A stretch of DNA of 8,699 nt, from NCBI GenBank assembly GCA_027450125.1, contig DAIDKG010000093.1, positions 1 through 8,699 on the forward strand, in the 5' to 3' direction. Below are positions 1 to 6,783 of the stretch, piece after piece. The notes under the pieces were generated by a model. It saw nothing but the letters and a program-made list of their open reading frames with translations, ran no database searches and had not been told where the DNA came from. The translations under genes and the position numbers were made by a program. The DNA is from Bordetella sp. (GTDB lineage Bacteria > Pseudomonadota > Gammaproteobacteria > Burkholderiales > Burkholderiaceae_B). Within the stretch, counting starts at the first letter, position 1; every line of letters begins with the position of its first letter.

Positions 1-237
1 GACGTGGTCGGGATCCGAATGCAGATCCCAATCGAGAAGCACGCACTCGATCGATGCATCTGCCATCACGATGGATCGCGCATCGTCGTCCGAGCTCGAC
101 CTGACGATGTCGATGCCCCGGCCGGCCAGGTCCTCGACCAGTGCCCGCACCGCGCGCCCGGAGGATGTGCCATCGTCCAGCTCGTCGCATACCACGAGCG
201 CGCGCAGCTGCAATCGATCGGTGGTTTCAGGTTTCAT
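1..237 (-). CDS. Orn/Lys/Arg decarboxylase, N-terminal fragment (runs off the left edge)
   Basis: Only the first 79 codons are in the window. They form most of the response-regulator-like N-terminal wing domain of fold-type I, PLP-dependent ornithine/lysine/arginine decarboxylases. Visible features are a first beta strand with acidic residues (LVVCDELDDG, residues 14-23), an amphipathic helix (about 25-40), and the strand DASIECVLLDWDL (60-72). That strand aligns with DASIGCVIVEWSL in the decarboxylase at 2156-4492, with 10 of 20 residues identical across this stretch. The ATG at 237 is preceded by a strong ribosome binding site (AAGGAAGG, 7-nt spacing), which supports the start. The PLP domain lies outside the window, so substrate cannot be judged; arginine, lysine or ornithine are all possible. 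It is transcribed divergently from arcD and probably shares its FNR-type control region. Confidence 0.82.
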   Translation of the reverse strand, partial: MKPETTDRLQLRALVVCDELDDGTSSGRAVRALVEDLAGRGIDIVRSSSDDDARSIVMADASIECVLLDWDLHSDPDHV

Positions 238-244
238 GTCCGGC

Positions 245-252
245 CCTTCCTT
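245..252 (-). promoter_or_regulatory. Ribosome binding site of the divergent decarboxylase
   Basis: Read on the minus strand this is AAGGAAGG, ending 7 nt before the ATG at 237. It is the strongest Shine-Dalgarno match in the window. It fixes the start of a reading frame that is only partly present. Confidence 0.7.
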
Positions 253-367
253 GTCGTGAACGCGCCATTGCCTTGATCGGTTCCATGTCGTCTTGATCTC
301 CGGCCGCATGGCGCGGGTCGGGACTTGCGCCAGCATGGTCCTGGGACCTTGCATGAAGCTGAAGATC

Positions 368-387
368 GCGCCGCTTTTTTTCGGCGC
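368..387. other. Inverted repeat with a homopolymer loop
   Basis: GCGCCG and CGGCGC form a perfect 6-bp stem around an 8-nt loop that is C plus seven T on the plus strand, or seven A plus G on the minus strand. It lies in the predicted leader of the minus-strand decarboxylase. No U-tract follows on either strand, so it is not a typical terminator. A role in mRNA structure is possible but unproven. Confidence 0.35.
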
Positions 388-399
388 CTGCCCGCTGCA

Positions 400-421
400 G
401 CGCTTGCTCAGGCGCAAGCGC
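400..421. other. 8-bp perfect inverted repeat
   Basis: GCGCTTGC and GCAAGCGC form a perfect 8-bp stem around a 6-nt loop (TCAGGC). It sits where the minus-strand transcript is predicted to start (about 415-419). It could be a 5'-end stabilising hairpin of the decarboxylase mRNA or a binding site for a dimeric regulator. No T-tract follows, so terminator function is unlikely. Confidence 0.4.
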
Positions 422-423
422 CG

Positions 424-429
424 ACAGTA
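424..429 (-). promoter_or_regulatory. Candidate -10 element for the divergent decarboxylase
   Basis: On the minus strand this reads TACTGT, which keeps the first T, the A and the last T of TATAAT. Its centre is 32 bp from the centre of the FNR/ANR box, the distance expected of a class II FNR promoter (box at -41.5, hexamer at -12 to -7). The predicted start is near 415-419. The match is weak on its own; the spacing is what supports it. Confidence 0.4.
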
Positions 430-451
430 ACGCTCGATGTGGCGGCTTCGT

Positions 452-465
452 TTGACTTACATCAC
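452..465. promoter_or_regulatory. FNR/ANR-type binding site
   Basis: The sequence TTGACTTACATCAC matches the FNR/ANR consensus TTGAT-N4-ATCAA at 8 of 10 defined positions, and at 9 if TTGAY is allowed. FNR (ANR in Pseudomonas) is an oxygen-sensing Fe-S activator, and anaerobic ANR activation of arcDABC is established in Pseudomonas aeruginosa. The box centre (458.5) is exactly 41.5 bp upstream of the start predicted from the plus-strand -10 at 488-493, the class II activator position. CRP and Dnr/Nnr family members recognise similar half-sites, so the exact regulator is inferred. Confidence 0.72.
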
Positions 466-467
466 TC

Positions 468-481
468 GCCCGGCGCCGGGC
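468..481. promoter_or_regulatory. 14-bp perfect GC palindrome inside the arcD promoter (possible operator)
   Basis: GCCCGGC followed directly by GCCGGGC is a perfect palindrome. It begins 2 bp after the FNR/ANR box and covers about -32 to -19 relative to the predicted arcD transcript start. A protein bound here would interfere with RNA polymerase, so a repressor site is plausible. I do not recognise it as an ArgR or NarL site. GC-rich sequence makes such palindromes easier to find by chance. Confidence 0.35.
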
Positions 482-487
482 CAGGCC

Positions 488-493
488 TATTCT
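488..493 (+). promoter_or_regulatory. -10 element of the arc operon promoter
   Basis: TATTCT matches TATAAT at four of six positions, including the three most conserved. Its centre is 32 bp downstream of the FNR/ANR box centre. The implied start is the A at about 500, giving an arcD leader of roughly 110 nt. No -35 hexamer of quality is visible, as expected for a class II FNR-activated promoter. Confidence 0.55.
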
Positions 494-524
494 CGAATCA
501 TTCGATCGGGCATGCGCGCCTTCC

Positions 525-580
525 GATATTGCGCGGCGCCTGCCGACCGGCGTCCTGAGCCGTATCAGCGGCGCCATATC
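525..580 (+). other. Possible long-range hairpin in the arcD leader
   Basis: GATAT (525-529) and GGCGCC (535-540) can pair with GGCGCC (570-575) and ATATC (576-580), leaving a 5-nt bulge on the left arm. The structure would end 15 nt before the arcD ribosome binding site. GGCGCC is self-complementary and the region is GC-rich, so this is weak evidence of a real structure. Confidence 0.22.
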
Positions 581-595
581 CCACGCGAGAGATCC

Positions 596-600
596 GGAGA
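596..600 (+). promoter_or_regulatory. Ribosome binding site of arcD
   Basis: GGAGA ends 9 nt before the ATG at 610. It supports that start over later in-frame ATG codons, which lie inside the first membrane segment. Confidence 0.6.
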
Positions 601-609
601 CCCCAACCC

Positions 610-2097
610 ATGAATACCGTTCAAGGTCTGGCCGTGAAGACCCAGGAAAAGCCCGCCGCCTCGGCTCAACCCAATGCGCGGCGTCTCAGCCTGCCGCTAC
701 TCACCGGGGTCGTGATCGCCTCGATGATCGGTGGCGGGGCGTTCAACCTGCCCCAGAACATGGCCCAGAGCGCCGGACTCGGGGCGGTCGTCATCGCATG
801 GGCCATCACCCTGTTCGGCATGTTCTTCCTGTCCAATACCTTTCGCACGCTGGCGGACAAGCGGCCGGATCTGAAGGCGGGAATTTATTCCTATGCCAAG
901 GAAGGGTTCGGATCCCTCGCCGGCTTCGAGATGGCATGGGGCTACTGGCTTTCTGCCGCGTTCGGCAATGTCGCTTTCGCGGTGCTGTTCATGCAAACGC
1001 TCGGCTATTTCTTTCCCGAGTTCAAGAGCGGCAACAACTGGCCATCGATCATCGGCGCATCGCTGCTGATGTGGATCATGAATTTCGTCGTGCTCTCCGG
1101 CGTCAAGCGCGCGGCGATTCTCAACGTGATATCGAGCGTGTTGAACATCGGCACCATTACCGTCGCGCTGTGCGCGATGGCGGTGGCGGTCAAGGGCGGG
1201 ATGTTCTCCTTCGACTTCTGGGGGAGCCAGGAGCACCTTGGAAGCCTGCTTGGACAGGTCAAGAGCACCATGCTCGTCACGCTCTGGGTGTTCATCGGCA
1301 TCGAGGGGGCCGTGGTGGTCTCGGACAGGGCCAGCAAGTCGTCGCAGGTGGGCGTCGCAACCTTTCTCGGGCTTGTCGTTTGTACGGTGCTGTATTTCCT
1401 GCTCTCTGTGCTGCCATTCGGCCTGATGCATCAGGCGCAGCTGACCGGTCTCGCGTCGCCGTCTACAGCGTATGTGCTCAAGACGGTGGTGGGGGACTGG
1501 GGCGCGGTGTTCATCTCGGTGGCGCTCATGCTTTCGATCCTGAGTTGCTGGCTGGCTTGGACGATCCTGGTCGCCGAACTGCCTTACGAGGGTGCCAAGG
1601 GCGGCGTGTTCCCGAAATTTCTGGCGCGTGAAAACCGCCATCACGCTCCGGCGCCGTCGCTCTGGATTTCCACCGCCACGATGCAGGCTGCCGTGTTCGT
1701 GGTCCTGTTCGCGCACAACGCCTGGACCTGGCTGATCTCGATCACCGGCGTCATGATCCTGCCCCCCTATCTCGCCAGCGCGGCGTTTCTCTGGAAGTTC
1801 GCTTCCGAATCGAAGTACGAAGCGAGTTCGGGCGAAACGGTTCGCGAGTCTGTCTGGACCGGCGTGCTGGGCACGATCTACGCCTTGTGGCTGCTCTATG
1901 CCGCCGGCCCTCAATTCGTGCTCATGTCGACGATCATCTTTGCGCTCGGCTTTCCGGTGTTCTGGTGGGCGCGCCGCGAGCATGCGCCCGACGAGCCCGT
2001 CTTCACGCGCCGGGAAGCCATATCGGCCGTCGTTCTGGTTGCCGTGGCAATCGTCGCGGTTGTGCTGTTCGCGCGCGGCGTCGTCAAGATCAGCTGA
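610..2097 (+). CDS. arcD: Arginine/ornithine antiporter, APC superfamily (ArcD)
   Basis: This 495-residue inner-membrane protein belongs to the basic amino acid/polyamine antiporter family, which exchanges external arginine for internal ornithine without energy cost. After a hydrophilic N-terminus (residues 1-28) the first membrane segment carries the substrate-binding glycine motif IGGGAFNLP (40-48). About 12-13 hydrophobic segments follow. FIGIEGAVVVSDRA (around 229-242) matches the conserved TM6 region of APA antiporters, with Glu232. RLSLPLLTGVV and ADKRPDLKAGIYSYA are typical of ArcD-like proteins. Length agrees with P. aeruginosa ArcD (about 480 residues). It heads the operon, 58 bp before the decarboxylase gene and downstream of the FNR-type promoter. 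Because the next gene is an ornithine decarboxylase, exchange of arginine or ornithine for putrescine is a possible alternative. The family call is firm; the exchanged pair is inferred from context. Confidence 0.93.
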   Translation: MNTVQGLAVKTQEKPAASAQPNARRLSLPLLTGVVIASMIGGGAFNLPQNMAQSAGLGAVVIAWAITLFGMFFLSNTFRTLADKRPDLKAGIYSYAKEGFGSLAGFEMAWGYWLSAAFGNVAFAVLFMQTLGYFFPEFKSGNNWPSIIGASLLMWIMNFVVLSGVKRAAILNVISSVLNIGTITVALCAMAVAVKGGMFSFDFWGSQEHLGSLLGQVKSTMLVTLWVFIGIEGAVVVSDRASKSSQVGVATFLGLVVCTVLYFLLSVLPFGLMHQAQLTGLASPSTAYVLKTVVGDWGAVFISVALMLSILSCWLAWTILVAELPYEGAKGGVFPKFLARENRHHAPAPSLWISTATMQAAVFVVLFAHNAWTWLISITGVMILPPYLASAAFLWKFASESKYEASSGETVRESVWTGVLGTIYALWLLYAAGPQFVLMSTIIFALGFPVFWWARREHAPDEPVFTRREAISAVVLVAVAIVAVVLFARGVVKIS

Positions 2098-2118
2098 CCG
2101 GTCCGGCCTGTTTGCGCA

Positions 2119-2133
2119 GATGCCATAGGCATC
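2119..2133 (+). other. Short hairpin in the arcD-decarboxylase spacer
   Basis: GATGCC and GGCATC form a perfect 6-bp stem around the 3-nt loop ATA, 21 nt after the arcD stop. No U-tract follows, so it is not a canonical terminator. It could protect the 3' end of an arcD message or mark a processing point, which would let the transporter and enzymes accumulate at different levels. Confidence 0.3.
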
Positions 2134-2145
2134 GAGCGATCCTTT

Positions 2146-2151
2146 GGGAAG
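2146..2151 (+). promoter_or_regulatory. Ribosome binding site that favours the ATG at 2156
   Basis: GGGAAG lies 4 nt before the ATG at 2156. The frame is also open from a TTG at 2144, but that codon has no ribosome binding site and would place this purine-rich stretch inside the coding region. The spacing is a little short. Confidence 0.45.
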
Positions 2152-2155
2152 AACG

Positions 2156-4492
2156 ATGTCGTACGACCAGATGTTCGGCTTTCTGTTCTGCTGCGCCATG
2201 CCGCAGCCCCCGACCCTGTCGTCGCTGCGGCTGCAGCGCATTGTCGATGCACTGGGGCAGGCGGGCCATGCCACGGCCATTGTGGCCACGACCGAGCAGG
2301 CGCGCTGCGCCATTCGCAGCGACGCGAGCATCGGGTGCGTGATCGTCGAATGGTCGCTGACGGAATCCGAGGACGAGGTGGAGGCGTTCGTGCAGTTCGT
2401 GCGTGAACGCGGCCTGGATGTGCCGATCTTCGTGCTCGTCGAGCGCCACCTGCTCGACGAGATACCTGTCTCGGTGCTCGGGCAGGTGACCGGATATGTC
2501 TTCATCGAAGAAGACACACCCGAGTTCGTCGCGCGAAACCTGGCGAGTCACCTGCGCAATTACGCGGAAACGATCAAGACGCCGTTTTTCGGCGCGATGG
2601 TCGACTATGCGGATCAAGCCAACCAGATGTGGACCTGCCCGGGTCACAACGGCGGCGTCTTCTATCAGAAAAGTCCCATAGGACGGGCGTTTGTCAAACA
2701 TCTGGGCGAGGAGATCTTTCGCAACGACCTGGACAACTCCGTTGTCGAGTTGGGCGACCTGCTGGTGCATGAGGGACCCGCCCTTGCCGCGCAGAAGGCA
2801 GCCGCCCGGATATTCGGCGCCGAGCGCACGTATTTCGTCCTGAACGGCACGTCGACCTCGAACAAGATCGCACTGACGGCGCTGGTGGCGCCCGGCGATC
2901 TGGTCCTGTTCGATCGCAACAATCACAAGGCGGCGCATCACGGCGCGCTATTGCTGGGCGGAGGAATTCCCGTCTACCTGCAGGCAGGGCGCAATATGTA
3001 CGGCATGATCGGTCCGATCGATTTCGAGTCGCTCGACGAGCAGCGCATCCGGGAGAGCATTCGCCGCAATCCGCTCGTCAAGGATGCGCAGGCCTGGCGG
3101 CGCGAGCGGCCGTTCCGCGTTGCCGTCATCGAGCAATGCACCTACGACGGCACGATCTACGACGCCCAGGCGATCGTGGACAAGCTGGGGCCGTTATGCG
3201 AGTACATCCTCTTTGACGAGGCATGGGCTGGCTTCATGAAGTTCCATCCGCTGTTCAAGGGCAGATTTGCGATGGGCGTCCAAGGTCTGGATGCTGGCGC
3301 GCCGGGGATCATCGCGACGCAGTCGACCCACAAGCAGCTGGCGGGCTTTTCCCAGGCTTCCCAGATCCACGTGAAGGACGGCCATCTCGATGGCCAGCGC
3401 CGCCAGGTCAGCCACCGGCGCTTCAACGAGATGTTCATGCAGCACGCCTCGACGTCGCCTTTCTATCCGCTGTTCGCGTCGTTGGACGTCGGCGCGCAGA
3501 TGATGAAGGGGCGTTCCGGCGAGGTGCTTTGGGATGACACGATCAGGCTCGGCATCGAGATGCGCAAGAAGATCCGCGCGCTTGCGCATGAGTTCGAAGC
3601 CACGCAATCCGATCCCGCGCGGCGCTGGTTTTTCGACCCGTTCGTGCCTGATGTCGTGGATGTCGATGGGGGTCTCGATCGCTGGGAGAACGTGCCGACC
3701 GACGCGCTCGCGCGCGACGTGCGGTACTGGGAACTGGCGCCCGGCAAGGCCTGGCATGGATTCGGGCAGCTCGCTCCGGGTTATGCGATGACCGATCCGA
3801 ACAAGCTGACGCTGCTAACTCCCGGCTTTGACAGGAACACCGGCGAATACGCCGAACACGGCATCCCGGCGGCGATTCTGGCCGAATTCCTGCGCGAAAA
3901 GCGGATCGTTCCCGAAAAGAACGATCTGAACAGCATTCTCTTTCTGCTCACTCCCGGCCTCGAGTCGACCAAGGCGGGCACGCTTCTGTCCGCATTGGTC
4001 CGATTCAAGCAGCTGCACGACGGCAATGCGCCGCTCGATGAAGTCATCCCGGCCTTTGTGGCGGCCCGCCGCGACCGGTACGCAGGCGTCGGCTTGCGCG
4101 ACCTGTGCGCACAGATGCATGGGTTCTATCGCGAACGCGATGCCAGCCGTTTGCAGCGCGAGCAGTTCCGCGCCGGGCATTTCCCCGGCGCCGCGATGAC
4201 GCCGCAGGAAGCGATGCATGAGCTGGTGCGCAACAACGTGGAACTGCTGCCCATCGATCAGATCGGCGGCCGGATCGCCGCGACTCTCGCGCTGGTCTAT
4301 CCCCCGGGAATCGGCGTGGTGGTGCCCGGGGAGCGATACGACGATAAGGCACTCCCGATGCTCGACTACTTCCGGATGTTCGAAGAAGGCGGCAACCGCT
4401 TTCCCGGCTTCGAGAACGAGATCCAGGGGATCTACCGCAGAAAGCAGGCCGACGGCAGCGTGCGGCTCTATACGTACGTCGTCAACGAATAG
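2156..4492 (+). CDS. PLP-dependent ornithine decarboxylase, SpeF-like (Orn/Lys/Arg decarboxylase family)
   Basis: The 778-residue protein probably converts ornithine to putrescine and CO2, consuming a proton. Domains in order are the N-terminal wing (about 5-135), the PLP-binding large domain (about 145-470) and the C-terminal domain. Cofactor residues visible are NGTSTSNK (230-237, phosphate binding), His257 in DRNNHK (ring stacking), Asp354 in LFDEAW (pyridine nitrogen) and Lys393 in STHKQLAGFSQ (Schiff base). From my memory of E. coli SpeF, several stretches are nearly the same: LGDLLVHEGPA, LFDRNNHK, TYDGTIY, HASTSPFYPLFASLDV, EKNDLNSILFLLTP. This favours ornithine over arginine or lysine. 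The FDEAW motif, however, resembles arginine decarboxylase AdiA, where SpeF has Ser. Length is slightly above the usual 710-760. The gene lies between arcD and arcA, 18 bp before arcA, so it is co-transcribed with the enzymes that make ornithine. Family certain, substrate probable. Confidence 0.9.
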   Translation: MSYDQMFGFLFCCAMPQPPTLSSLRLQRIVDALGQAGHATAIVATTEQARCAIRSDASIGCVIVEWSLTESEDEVEAFVQFVRERGLDVPIFVLVERHLLDEIPVSVLGQVTGYVFIEEDTPEFVARNLASHLRNYAETIKTPFFGAMVDYADQANQMWTCPGHNGGVFYQKSPIGRAFVKHLGEEIFRNDLDNSVVELGDLLVHEGPALAAQKAAARIFGAERTYFVLNGTSTSNKIALTALVAPGDLVLFDRNNHKAAHHGALLLGGGIPVYLQAGRNMYGMIGPIDFESLDEQRIRESIRRNPLVKDAQAWRRERPFRVAVIEQCTYDGTIYDAQAIVDKLGPLCEYILFDEAWAGFMKFHPLFKGRFAMGVQGLDAGAPGIIATQSTHKQLAGFSQASQIHVKDGHLDGQRRQVSHRRFNEMFMQHASTSPFYPLFASLDVGAQMMKGRSGEVLWDDTIRLGIEMRKKIRALAHEFEATQSDPARRWFFDPFVPDVVDVDGGLDRWENVPTDALARDVRYWELAPGKAWHGFGQLAPGYAMTDPNKLTLLTPGFDRNTGEYAEHGIPAAILAEFLREKRIVPEKNDLNSILFLLTPGLESTKAGTLLSALVRFKQLHDGNAPLDEVIPAFVAARRDRYAGVGLRDLCAQMHGFYRERDASRLQREQFRAGHFPGAAMTPQEAMHELVRNNVELLPIDQIGGRIAATLALVYPPGIGVVVPGERYDDKALPMLDYFRMFEEGGNRFPGFENEIQGIYRRKQADGSVRLYTYVVNE

Positions 4493-4498
4493 ATAAAT

Positions 4499-4504
4499 GG
4501 GAGA
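4499..4504 (+). promoter_or_regulatory. Ribosome binding site of arcA
   Basis: GGGAGA lies 6 nt before the ATG at 4511, inside the 18-bp gap after the decarboxylase stop. It indicates efficient independent initiation on arcA and confirms the start. Confidence 0.65.
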
Positions 4505-4510
4505 AGCGCG

Positions 4511-5734
4511 ATGACGCTGGGTGTTCATTCAGAAGCGGGAAAACTGCGCACGGTGATGGTTTGCCGCCCTGGGCTGGCGCACCGGCGGCTGACCCCCGCA
4601 AACCGGGAAGCGCTGCTTTTCGACGATGTCATCTGGGTAGACCGGGCGATAAAGGACCATGATTTCTTTACGGGAATCATGCGCGAGCGGGGCATCGAAG
4701 TGCTGGAGTTTCAGCACCTGCTCGCCCAGGTGTGCCTCGATGCCGCGGCGCGAGACTGGATACTCGATCGGCGCATCGTCGAGGAGGAAGTCGGCACCGG
4801 CATGCTCAGGGAGTTGCGCGCGTGGCTCGAGGAACTGCCGGCGCAGCGGCTGGCCGAGATTCTTGTGGGCGGCCTGGCCAAGGCCGAACTTGCATTCGAT
4901 GCGCGAGGACTTTTTGGCGGATACCTGGAGCGATCGGATTTCGTCATCCAGCCGCTTCCCAACCTGATATTCCAGCGCGATCCCAGCGCGTGGATTTATG
5001 GCGGCGTCATGCTGAGCCCGATGTTCTGGCCTGCGCGCCGCAAGGAGTCGCTGCTGCTTGCCGCCGTGTACCGCTTTCATCCGCGCTTTGCCGGCAAAGT
5101 CAGGACGTGGTGGGGGGACCCCGATCAGCACTATGGCGCCGCCACGCTCGAAGGAGGCGACATCATGGCCATCGGCAACGGCACTGTGCTGATCGGCATG
5201 GGCGAGCGTTCGAGTCCGCAAGGCGTGACGCAAGCCGCGCGCCACCTGTTCGCAGGCAACGGTGCAAGGCGGGTGATCGCCTGCCAGCTGCCCAAGGCGC
5301 GTGCGTCGATGCACCTAGATACGGTTTTCTCATTTCTCGACGTCGATTTCGTGAGCATCTACCCCAACGTGGCAGACGCGATTCGATGCACCAGCCTGTA
5401 TCCGGGCGACGCGGCGGGAGAGGTTCGCTACGAGCGGCACGACGGGCCGTTTCTCTCGGTCGTGGCCGATGCGCTGGGCATAGGGTCGCTGCGCGTCCTG
5501 ACGACGGGCGGCGACGACTACGAGACCGAGCGCGAGCAATGGGACGACGGCAACAATGTGCTGTCCCTGGACCGTCGGGTCGTTCTCGCGTACGACCGCA
5601 ATACCTACACCAACCGCAAGATGCGCAAGTCGGGCGTCGAGGTCATTGAAATCCCGGGCGGCGAGCTCGGCCGCGGCCGCGGCGGCAATCATTGCCTCAC
5701 CTGTCCGATCGAGCGCGATCCGATCGGCATCTGA
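4511..5734 (+). CDS. arcA: Arginine deiminase (ArcA)
   Basis: Cytoplasmic arginine deiminase hydrolyses arginine to citrulline and ammonia, the first step of the ADI pathway. The 407-residue protein has the guanidine-modifying pentein fold with a complete active site: Asp157 in FQRDPSAW, Glu214 and Asp217 in LEGGD, His268 and Asp270 in MHLDTVF, and the nucleophile Cys395 in GGNHCLTCP near the C-terminus. These line up with Asp166, Glu224, His278, Asp280 and Cys406 of P. aeruginosa ArcA, offset by about 10, as expected for a slightly shorter protein. The opening [18 protein letters not shown] is also characteristic. It follows the decarboxylase by 18 bp and precedes arcB by 33 bp, so it belongs to the same operon. 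No damage or missing residue is visible. Ammonia release would raise cytoplasmic pH. Confidence 0.97.
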   Translation: MTLGVHSEAGKLRTVMVCRPGLAHRRLTPANREALLFDDVIWVDRAIKDHDFFTGIMRERGIEVLEFQHLLAQVCLDAAARDWILDRRIVEEEVGTGMLRELRAWLEELPAQRLAEILVGGLAKAELAFDARGLFGGYLERSDFVIQPLPNLIFQRDPSAWIYGGVMLSPMFWPARRKESLLLAAVYRFHPRFAGKVRTWWGDPDQHYGAATLEGGDIMAIGNGTVLIGMGERSSPQGVTQAARHLFAGNGARRVIACQLPKARASMHLDTVFSFLDVDFVSIYPNVADAIRCTSLYPGDAAGEVRYERHDGPFLSVVADALGIGSLRVLTTGGDDYETEREQWDDGNNVLSLDRRVVLAYDRNTYTNRKMRKSGVEVIEIPGGELGRGRGGNHCLTCPIERDPIGI

Positions 5735-5767
5735 GCCGCCGGCCATAACCTGTACACGGATCCAATA

Positions 5768-6769
5768 ATGTTCAATGTGCACAATCGCAGCTATCTGACG
5801 CTGATGGAATACACCCCCAGCCAGATCCGCTATCTGCTCGATCTTTCCCGGGACCTGAAGCGCGCAAAATACGCCGGCACGGAGGTGCCGCGCCTGACCG
5901 GGAAGAACATCGCGCTGATCTTCGAAAAGACGTCCACCCGTACGCGTTGCGCATTCGAGGTTGCAGCCCACGACCAGTGTGCCCATGTGACCTATCTCGA
6001 CTCGAGCAGTTCCCAGATCGGGCACAAGGAGTCCATCAAGGACACCGCGCGCGTGCTGGGCCGGATGTTCGACGCCATCGAATATCGCGGTTTCGGCCAG
6101 GAGGTCGTCGATGAACTCGCCCAATACGCGGGCGTGCCGGTCTACAACGGGCTGACGGACGAATTTCATCCCACCCAGATGCTGGCCGACGTCATGACTA
6201 TGATCGAGTTCAGCGACAAGCCGCTGCACCAGATCAGCTATTGCTACATCGGCGACGCGCACAACAATAGCGGCAACTCGCTGATGGTCGTCGGCGCCAA
6301 GCTCGGCATGGACGTGCGCTTGTGCGCGCCGCGCCGTTTGTGGCCGCGCGACGAACTCGTCGAGCAATGCCGCGCCATCGCCGCCAGGACCGGGGCGCGC
6401 CTTACGCTGACGGAGAAGCCGGCCGATGCGGTCAAGGGTGCCGATTTCATCTACACCGATGTCTGGGTCTCGATGGGCGAACCCTTCGAACGCTGGGGCG
6501 AGCGGATCAAGGAGCTGCTGCCGTATCAGGTGAACGCCGAGCTGATCGCCGCGAGCGCAAACCCCCGCGTGAGGTTCATGCATTGTCTGCCGGCCTTTCA
6601 CGATACGCAGACTCACGTAGGCAAGCAGATCGCAGACCAATATGGCCTTGCCGGCGGCGTGGAAGTGACCGACGAGGTATTCGAGTCCGACGCATCGATC
6701 GTGTTCGATCAGGCGGAAAATAGATTGCACACGATCAAGGCGGTCCTGGTCGCGACCTTGGCCGGATGA
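5768..6769 (+). CDS. arcB: Catabolic ornithine carbamoyltransferase (ArcB)
   Basis: This 333-residue cytoplasmic enzyme catalyses citrulline plus phosphate to ornithine plus carbamoyl phosphate, the second ADI step. Signature motifs are complete: the carbamoyl phosphate loop STRTR (56-60), HPTQ (134-137), the ornithine-binding SMG loop (235-237) and HCLP (272-275) with the catalytic Cys273. Length matches catabolic and E. coli-type enzymes. The N-terminus ([22 protein letters not shown]) also agrees with this group. The reaction is reversible and sequence alone does not prove direction. The catabolic role is assigned because the gene lies between arcA and the carbamate kinase gene. The ribosome binding site is weak (GGA at 5758-5760), suggesting partial dependence on translation of arcA. 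The arcC frame begins at or just after its stop. Confidence 0.96.
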   Translation: MFNVHNRSYLTLMEYTPSQIRYLLDLSRDLKRAKYAGTEVPRLTGKNIALIFEKTSTRTRCAFEVAAHDQCAHVTYLDSSSSQIGHKESIKDTARVLGRMFDAIEYRGFGQEVVDELAQYAGVPVYNGLTDEFHPTQMLADVMTMIEFSDKPLHQISYCYIGDAHNNSGNSLMVVGAKLGMDVRLCAPRRLWPRDELVEQCRAIAARTGARLTLTEKPADAVKGADFIYTDVWVSMGEPFERWGERIKELLPYQVNAELIAASANPRVRFMHCLPAFHDTQTHVGKQIADQYGLAGGVEVTDEVFESDASIVFDQAENRLHTIKAVLVATLAG

Positions 6770-6770
6770 C

Positions 6771-6774
6771 GGAG
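6771..6774 (+). promoter_or_regulatory. Ribosome binding site that decides the arcC start
   Basis: GGAG lies 9 nt before the ATG at 6784. The alternative ATG at 6766 overlaps the arcB stop in an ATGA junction but has no clear ribosome binding site. Starting at 6784 gives MRIVVALGGNALL, the N-terminus usual for carbamate kinases such as P. aeruginosa ArcC. Confidence 0.5.
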
Positions 6775-6783
6775 CAGAAGGCG

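Larger units (their letters stand above)
238..609. promoter_or_regulatory. Divergent control region between the decarboxylase and the arc operon
   Basis: These 372 bases contain no gene I can support. Short open frames exist on both strands but lack family signatures and cover the promoter elements. The region holds an FNR/ANR-type box near its middle, candidate -10 elements on either side of it, a 14-bp palindrome, two strong short hairpins on the decarboxylase side, and a possible long-range hairpin in the arcD leader. Predicted leaders are about 110 nt for arcD and about 180 nt for the decarboxylase. I saw no convincing sigma-70 -35 element, which fits promoters that depend on an activator. 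Confidence 0.65.

Noticed and set aside
267..300. Two TTGAT half-sites near 273 and 293 as further FNR boxes
   Set aside because: Neither has a matching ATCAA half at 4-bp spacing, and they lie close to the decarboxylase start rather than at an activating position.
227..577. Small open frames on both strands in the divergent control region (minus 227-577, plus 325-558)
   Set aside because: They cover the promoter elements, overlap the real decarboxylase start in another frame, and show low-complexity Arg/Ala/Ser translations.
2144..2158. TTG start for the decarboxylase gene at 2144
   Set aside because: The ATG at 2156 has a purine-rich ribosome binding site that would lie inside the longer version. 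The extra four residues add nothing to the wing domain.
697..2517. 606-codon open frame on the minus strand across arcD and the start of the decarboxylase gene
   Set aside because: It is antisense to two recognisable genes, and its translation is rich in Arg, His, Asp and Gln with no family motif. Long antisense open frames are common in GC-rich DNA.
4732..5649. 305-codon open frame on the plus strand inside arcA in another frame
   Set aside because: Its translation is dominated by Arg, Gly and Ala with no domain signature. The arcA frame carries all active-site residues.
5330..6730. 466-codon open frame on the minus strand across arcA and arcB
   Set aside because: It is antisense to two enzymes with complete catalytic motifs, shows no recognisable domain and has no ribosome binding site that I could see. 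It is a GC-content artefact.
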